A DNA stretch of 6,781 nucleotides from DASZGI01 sp035938995. Lineage in GTDB: Bacteria > Actinomycetota > Actinomycetes > Streptomycetales > Catenulisporaceae. Of this stretch, positions 1 to 4,191 are shown in pieces. Location: positions 1 to 6,781 of the forward strand of contig NZ_DASZGI010000182.1 of the NCBI RefSeq assembly GCF_035938995.1, read 5' to 3'. A model generated the notes under the pieces. That model was not told the origin of the DNA. It was given only the letters and a program-made list of their open reading frames with translations, and did not search any database. Both the position numbers and the translations under genes were made by a program. Every line of letters begins with the position of its first letter. Position 1 is the first letter of the stretch.

Positions 1-102
1 CGCAATGCCGTCAGCCGGCGGACGATCCTGCGCGGCGGGGTGACCGCAGCGGGAGCCGCGTTCCTGCTCGGCGGCGGCTTCGGCGCCGTGCGCGCCTCCG
101 CC
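1..102 (+). other. Twin-arginine (Tat) signal peptide, partial
   Basis: In the phosphatase frame the window opens with SRRTIL (residues 5-10). An uncharged Ala/Gly/Leu-rich segment follows (about 14-30), then ASA before Glu-Asp, a good signal peptidase I site after residue 34. This is the layout of a Tat leader, used for proteins exported folded, often with metal already bound, which suits a two-metal phosphatase. The N-terminal residues before the window are not visible. Confidence 0.85.
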
Positions 103-1929
103 GAAGACCTGGCCTCGACCGGCACCATCGCCGGGGGCTTCGTCGTCAACGGCCGGCACCTGTCCTTCGGCCCGAACCCGCGGCGGCAGATGTGGGTGGC
201 CGGGCAGCTGTTCAACCTCAACACGTACAACGCCGTGCCGTCGGGGATCAGGGTCGAGGTCGAGTACGGCCACGACGCCGACTACGGCCACGCCGCCGCC
301 GCGGAGATCAGGGAGCTGATCACACACGTGCCGGTGTGGAACGGCGTGCCGGCCGGGCCGATCACCGCATCCACGACCGACCTGCTCAACGCCGACCAGT
401 TCTACGTACACGCCCTGCTCGACGGCCTCGAGCCCGGCCAGACCTACCACTACCGGTTCACCTACACGAAGAACGGTGAACGCGGCCACACCCCGGACGC
501 GACGTTCACCACCGCCCCGGACGCGCGCTGCTCGCTGGCCCCGTTCACCTTCACCGCCTACGGAGACCAGGGCATCACCGGAGCGCCCGGCACCGGGCTC
601 ACCCTCGACAACGCGCCGTCGTTGCAGCCGGAGTCCTCGACGCACATCACCGACGACTACTACGACCCGAGCGACCCGGACTACTACAACCCAACATCAT
701 CCAGCGCGCCCACCGACATCTCGCCCGTCGCCGCGCTCGTCACCCAGATCACCCGCGTGCGCAACCCGATCAACCACACCCCCTCGCGGTTCACCCTGCT
801 GGCCGGGGACATGTGCTACGCCAATCCGAGCGGAAACGCGCAGCCGATCATCAACCCGGACGGGGCCGGCGGCACCCAGCCCGGCGACAGCAGCACTCCG
901 GCTCCGGTGCCGAACAGCGGCGGCTGGGACGACTTCGACCCGTACGTGTGGACCAGCTACCTGAGCACCATCGAACCCAGCTCCGCGTTCACTCCGTGGA
1001 TGTTCAACACCGGCAACCACGACGTCGAGCTGTTCACCTCGTCGCTCGACGCGGACCTCGCAACCGTGGACGCCTACGGCGAACTCGGCTACGGCGGCCA
1101 CGCGCAACGCCTGGACATGCCGACCAACGGACCGGGCGAATGCCCGTCGGTCTACAGCGTGAGCTATGGCAACGTGGGCATCGTCAGCGCCGACGCCAAC
1201 GAGCTGAGCTGGGAGATCCAGGGCCTGCTCGACTACAGCAAGGGCGCGCAGGCCTCATGGCTGCGCCAGCGCCTGGCCGCCTTCCGCGCCGACCCGGACA
1301 TCGACTTCATCGTCGTGTTCTTCCACCACTGCGCGTTCTCCACCTGTAACGGACACTCCTCCGACGGCGGGGTGCGCAAGGTCCTCGCCCCGCTGTTCTC
1401 CGAGTTCGAAGTCGATCTCGCCGTACAGGGGCACAACCACATCTACGAACGCTCCAACCCGATCCGCTACGACACCGCGACGAACACTGGGTCCTCCTCC
1501 GTGCAGGCGACCTCCCTCTCGCCCAGGGAAGCGGCGGTGGTACACCCGCAGACTGACGGCACGACGTACGTGACCGTCGGATCGGGCGGGCGACCCCGCT
1601 ACGGCTGGTCGGGCGCGGCCGAGTCCGACCGCAACTTCCTCGTCGGCGTCGACACCGGCGCGCCCGGCAACGGCACGGTGATCCAGGCTGACCCCGCCAC
1701 CGGAGTCGGACCGTCGGCGGCCCAGCTCGACTTCACCCGCACCTATGAGACCGTCGACTGGTCGCAGGCCCGCTACCGCGATTACGCGTTCATCGCCCTC
1801 GACGTGGTCCCGGCGACTCCGGAAGGCCGGGCCACCATGACGCTGCGGGCGATCAACGAGCAGGGAGTCGAGTTCGACCGCGTCGTCTTCAGCCGCGACA
1901 TCCGCCGCAGAGCCCCGCGGGAGCGTTAG
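1..1929 (+). CDS. Tat-exported purple acid phosphatase-like metallophosphoesterase (5' end missing)
   Basis: This is a secreted metal-dependent phosphoesterase of the purple acid phosphatase type, which would hydrolyse phosphate monoesters or diesters outside the membrane. Numbering from the first codon of the window, 642 residues are visible. A twin-arginine signal (SRRTIL, residues 5-10) comes first, then a fibronectin-like N-terminal domain (about 45-175), then the catalytic fold. All the family's metal ligands appear in order: GDQG (D189), GDMCY (D270, Y273), GNHD (N339), VFFHH (H442) and GHNHIYER (H478, H480). The frame is open to the left edge and the Tat motif precedes the GTG at 40, so that GTG is not the start; the true start lies upstream. 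Two stretches between motifs look longer than usual (see findings). A hairpin follows 25 bases after the stop. The actual substrate cannot be read from the sequence. The class is secure; the exact activity is inferred. Confidence 0.9.
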   Translation, partial: RNAVSRRTILRGGVTAAGAAFLLGGGFGAVRASAEDLASTGTIAGGFVVNGRHLSFGPNPRRQMWVAGQLFNLNTYNAVPSGIRVEVEYGHDADYGHAAAAEIRELITHVPVWNGVPAGPITASTTDLLNADQFYVHALLDGLEPGQTYHYRFTYTKNGERGHTPDATFTTAPDARCSLAPFTFTAYGDQGITGAPGTGLTLDNAPSLQPESSTHITDDYYDPSDPDYYNPTSSSAPTDISPVAALVTQITRVRNPINHTPSRFTLLAGDMCYANPSGNAQPIINPDGAGGTQPGDSSTPAPVPNSGGWDDFDPYVWTSYLSTIEPSSAFTPWMFNTGNHDVELFTSSLDADLATVDAYGELGYGGHAQRLDMPTNGPGECPSVYSVSYGNVGIVSADANELSWEIQGLLDYSKGAQASWLRQRLAAFRADPDIDFIVVFFHHCAFSTCNGHSSDGGVRKVLAPLFSEFEVDLAVQGHNHIYERSNPIRYDTATNTGSSSVQATSLSPREAAVVHPQTDGTTYVTVGSGGRPRYGWSGAAESDRNFLVGVDTGAPGNGTVIQADPATGVGPSAAQLDFTRTYETVDWSQARYRDYAFIALDVVPATPEGRATMTLRAINEQGVEFDRVVFSRDIRRRAPRER

Positions 1930-1954
1930 TCAGCAAGCCGACATCCACTGATCG

Positions 1955-2003
1955 CCGGGTCGGGTGCCGGATAGGCGGCTCCGCTGGTCCGCACCCGATC
2001 CGG
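1955..2003. terminator. Imperfect hairpin between convergent genes, probable two-way terminator
   Basis: CCGGGTCGGGTGC (1955-1967) pairs with GCACCCGATCCGG (1991-2003) over 13 positions, with one G-T wobble. The stem continues inward after a one-base bulge through GGA (1969-1971) and TCC (1988-1990). It starts 25 bases past the phosphatase stop at 1929 and lies about 120 bases past the stop of the minus-strand gene ending at 2126, so it could serve transcripts from both sides. There is no T-run, which is common for terminators in high-GC actinomycetes. The remainder of 1930-2125 shows nothing else I can support apart from small 4-5 bp stems near 2062-2080. Confidence 0.5.
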
Positions 2004-2125
2004 CGGCGAGCATTGAAGACGGGCTCCCGCGGCCGAACACGACCTTCCGAGCGTCTGTAACGCATGCGGGTCCATGCCCGAGCCCCTTGTGCCGAACCGC
2101 CATTGGGTGAGATTGTCGACCACCG

Positions 2126-3001
2126 TCAGGGCAGGGACGGCATGAGGGCGAGGGCTTCTCGGGCTATGCCGGCGGCCGGTTCGGCCCCATCGGCAATAGC
2201 GTTGAGCCGGGTGCGCCACCGTGTCCATCGGGGAATGCAGAACATTTCCCCTTCGTCCTCGGGATGCTTGGCCGCGAGTGCGGCGAGCAATGGTCCGCAA
2301 TAAGTCAGCCACGCCATGACGACCGGCAGCCGATCCTCGGGTTCACCGCCAGTGCCCATTTCACGCAGTTGTTCCGGGGTCGACTCCAGAGCATCGCGAA
2401 ACGCCCATATGGCCCAGAGCGTGAAATCGACGGCGCCGGTGACAGCGCGGCCAGCCGCAGTCACCTGAGCGGCGAACGCGTTCAGGTTGCGGTACGTATG
2501 ATCGAAATCGCCGTTCAACGCCTCGCGCATCTGCGGTCCGAACAGCGGAAGTTCGTCCCAGACGCGTATGCCCCAGACCCGGCATTCGTCACCACCCGGC
2601 TCGCGCGTGAGAACGCCGCGGCGCTGGAGTGCGAGGACGAGGTCAACCAGTTTGGCCTGGGTCGCCTCCTCCGGGGTGATCGCGGTTTCGATCAACGCCT
2701 GCCACGCGTCCCAGAGCAGTATTTCCACACCTCGCTCGTCGTCCGGTCCGGGCTGGCGGAACGCGCGCTCGATCGGACCGGCGAACCAGTCGACCGCAAC
2801 CGGCAGCGTGCCGCCGCCGGTTGCCCCCAGGTAGTCGCTGAGGATCGCGTCGTAGTATTCGATGATCGCGCTTTCCGTTTCCGCCGGATCGTCGCGCGGG
2901 AAGGATGTCACCGGCCCACGGTGGCAACCGGTGCAATGTCCTGTCAACTGCCATGCCCGGCTCTCGGATGGCTCGGCGCAGCCCTGCACATCCGGCAGCA
3001 T
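2126..3001 (-). CDS. DUF3632-like helical protein of unknown function
   Basis: The product is up to 291 residues, with no signal peptide or membrane segment, so it is probably cytoplasmic and mostly alpha-helical. From memory it resembles the DUF3632 family, known mainly from fungi and without an assigned function. The resemblance rests on LLWDAW (95-100), WDELPLFG (148-155), NLNAFAAQVTAAG (172-184), LWAIWAFRDALE (195-206) and a C-terminal PRWTRWRTRL (257-266). The start is uncertain. ATG at 3001 has only a weak AAGAA upstream. GTG at 2911 (residue 31) is an alternative that removes a poor-looking N-terminus containing a chance CxxCH. The family-like part begins near residue 37 and fits either start. 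The gene is convergent with the phosphatase and divergent from the gene at 3195. A long plus-strand ORF overlaps it but looks less protein-like. I am fairly sure that it is coding, less so of the family. Confidence 0.65.
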   Translation of the reverse strand: MLPDVQGCAEPSESRAWQLTGHCTGCHRGPVTSFPRDDPAETESAIIEYYDAILSDYLGATGGGTLPVAVDWFAGPIERAFRQPGPDDERGVEILLWDAWQALIETAITPEEATQAKLVDLVLALQRRGVLTREPGGDECRVWGIRVWDELPLFGPQMREALNGDFDHTYRNLNAFAAQVTAAGRAVTGAVDFTLWAIWAFRDALESTPEQLREMGTGGEPEDRLPVVMAWLTYCGPLLAALAAKHPEDEGEMFCIPRWTRWRTRLNAIADGAEPAAGIAREALALMPSLP

Positions 3002-3194
3002 TTCTTGAGCCAGATATCAGCTCTCGATAAGGAAAGCGATTCGGCGCGCAGCTATGTTGCGGGCACGACGGTGTGACGGTAGGCGTGCGGCGGGGGCGGC
3101 CCCACGATTGGTGACCGTTCGCCGCGGCGCTCGCTTACGAATCGTTTCCGCCAACAGGAGCCGGTGTGCCTGTAAGACACGGAAAGCATCTGCC
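3002..3194. promoter_or_regulatory. Divergent intergenic region with spaced inverted repeat, possible shared control region
   Basis: This gap should contain the promoters of both the minus-strand gene at 3001 and the plus-strand gene at 3195. GGAAAGCGATTCG (3031-3043) recurs as an inverted copy with one base missing, CGAATCGTTTCC (3138-3149). One copy lies about 30 bases upstream of the ATG at 3001 and the other about 45 bases upstream of the ATG at 3195. A 10-bp palindrome, CGCCGCGGCG, lies at 3120-3129. I could not identify a convincing -35/-10 pair on either strand. Regulatory use is inferred from position and symmetry only. Confidence 0.3.
3181..3186 (+). promoter_or_regulatory. Ribosome binding site deciding the start at 3195
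   Basis: GGAAAG lies 8 bases before the ATG at 3195. The frame stays open upstream to an ATG at 3054, but that codon has no purine-rich site before it. The site therefore favours the shorter 238-residue product. Confidence 0.45.
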
Positions 3195-3911
3195 ATGCAC
3201 ACGCGCACGCGCCGCACTATTGGATTGCATCTGCGGTCGAATCGGCCGATCGAGCCCTGGTGGCGTCTCGCGGAGCGCTATCGCTTCATCGACGTCTTGA
3301 CGTGCCGCGACGGGGTGTCGACCGGCGAGGGGATCCCTGCACGCCCAAGCCTGCTGCCGGGCGCGGCGCTCAACGTGGTCGCGAGGCACTGCGAAGCAGA
3401 GGCTGACGTCCAGTTGATGTTGGACGGCAGCGGCCTTAGCGTCGGTGTGCTTCGGCACGAACTGTCCGCGCTCCTCCCGAACATCCTGGACGGTTGCGCG
3501 CGGCGGGGCCTGAGCGTCGGACGGCCTGTGGTGGTTCGCCCCTATAGCCGCTGCGGTGTTGAGGCGGTCGGGCGGGAACTCAACCCACGGATTGTTCTGT
3601 TGATCACCGCGCATCGAGGCTGGCGGGAGCGCGCGGCGCGCCTGACGGCGGTTGTCGCAGTAGGACCCGTGTGGGGTGTGTATCCCACCTTCAGCGTGCG
3701 GCTATGCGGTACAGCGCGCACAGACGGGTTTGCGTGGGCTCCCTCAAGAAGCGAAGACTCTCATGCGGTGGAGCTAGCGCTCGACCTCGTTTACATGCTG
3801 GCGGTCAGCCGGGGGTGTCACCCGATCCCGCTGCCCGGCCTCGCGTCCTCCGACACCTCACGTGGTCGGCCGGGCTGGAAGCCGGACGGATTGCACGGGA
3901 CAAGCCGATGA
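3195..3911 (+). CDS. Hypothetical protein, 238 residues, not recognised
   Basis: I do not recognise this protein. It begins with a basic stretch (MHTRTRRTIG), continues with WWRLAERYRFIDVLTCRDG (22-40), and has hydrophobic strand- or helix-like parts near 52-64, 85-98, 132-139 and 151-170. There is no signal peptide or clear membrane span. It contains six cysteines (37, 66, 101, 120, 171, 208), without an obvious zinc motif. Codons in the first half are mostly G/C-ending, as in real actinomycete genes. In the second half CTA, AGA, ACA, TTT and TCT become common, suggesting a poorly adapted, acquired or decaying gene. The start at 3195 was chosen for its GGAAAG site. It is divergent from the DUF3632-like gene and ends in ATGA, overlapping the next small ORF. 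The competing minus-strand ORF (3135-3614) is less protein-like. Whether this is an expressed gene is uncertain. Confidence 0.45.
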   Translation: MHTRTRRTIGLHLRSNRPIEPWWRLAERYRFIDVLTCRDGVSTGEGIPARPSLLPGAALNVVARHCEAEADVQLMLDGSGLSVGVLRHELSALLPNILDGCARRGLSVGRPVVVRPYSRCGVEAVGRELNPRIVLLITAHRGWRERAARLTAVVAVGPVWGVYPTFSVRLCGTARTDGFAWAPSRSEDSHAVELALDLVYMLAVSRGCHPIPLPGLASSDTSRGRPGWKPDGLHGTSR

Positions 3912-4024
3912 CCACCGGCGAGTTGGCTGGTCTAGGGAAAGGTTTCCGGGTGGCCGTTCGGAGTTCCTGGCACCGGGTAGCCAGCGTCAAGAAGAACTGC
4001 GGATACGCCGGGAACCTTCATTGA
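3908..4024 (+). CDS. Possible 38-residue ORF overlapping the preceding stop (ATGA)
   Basis: ATG at 3908 overlaps the TGA at 3909-3911, an arrangement typical of translationally coupled genes. The product would begin MTTGELAGLGKGFRVAVRSS, is basic, contains one cysteine near its C-terminus and has no family I recognise. The only upstream purine stretch is a weak GGGACA. ATGA overlaps also arise by chance, and the codon use is not strongly biased, so this is a tentative entry. Confidence 0.2.
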   Translation: MTTGELAGLGKGFRVAVRSSWHRVASVKKNCGYAGNLH

Positions 4025-4084
4025 CACATCGGGAAGTTGCGCAAGCTCGTGGGCTCGGCGGCGCGGCCTGGAGCGGGAGGGATG

Positions 4085-4125
4085 GAGCGGTTCCCCGCCA
4101 GAGTGGCCTCGGCGGGGAACCGCTC
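4085..4125. terminator. Perfect 15-bp hairpin between convergent genes, two-way terminator
   Basis: GAGCGGTTCCCCGCC (4085-4099) and GGCGGGGAACCGCTC (4111-4125) are exact reverse complements around an 11-base loop. The loop can add a three-pair GAG/CTC stem (4101-4103 with 4108-4110) after a bulged A. The hairpin lies 60 bases past the last plus-strand stop (4024) and 66 bases past the stop of the minus-strand hydrolase (4192), so it can end transcripts from both sides. There is no T-run, as is usual in this kind of genome. The rest of 4025-4191 holds nothing I can identify. Confidence 0.8.
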
Positions 4126-4191
4126 GTCGTCGACACTCGCTGTCCGCAGTAGGTGCGGGGGAGCGGAACTCGACTGGACTGTGCCGTCGTG

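Noticed and set aside
40..42. GTG as the start of the phosphatase
   Set aside because: The frame is open to the left edge and encodes the twin-arginine motif SRRTIL just before it. Starting at 40 would remove the export signal, so the start lies upstream of the window.
476..964. Thr/Arg/Pro-rich 162-residue ORF inside the phosphatase
   Set aside because: It is a frame-shifted shadow of the phosphatase codons with low-complexity composition.
2924..2938. CxxCH (CTGCH) haem-binding motif near the N-terminus of the DUF3632-like protein
   Set aside because: It lies in the doubtful first 30 residues, without an export signal or other cytochrome features, and disappears if the GTG at 2911 is the start. 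Chance is the simplest explanation.
2264..3076. 270-residue plus-strand ORF opposite the DUF3632-like gene
   Set aside because: Its product is rich in Arg, Gln and Ser without coherent motifs, whereas the opposite strand gives a balanced, family-like protein. Long antisense ORFs are expected in high-GC genes.
3135..3614. 159-residue minus-strand ORF opposite the hypothetical gene
   Set aside because: The translation is Gln/Arg/Pro-rich and low in hydrophobic pattern; the plus-strand frame has better codon bias and a plausible ribosome site. The choice is not certain.
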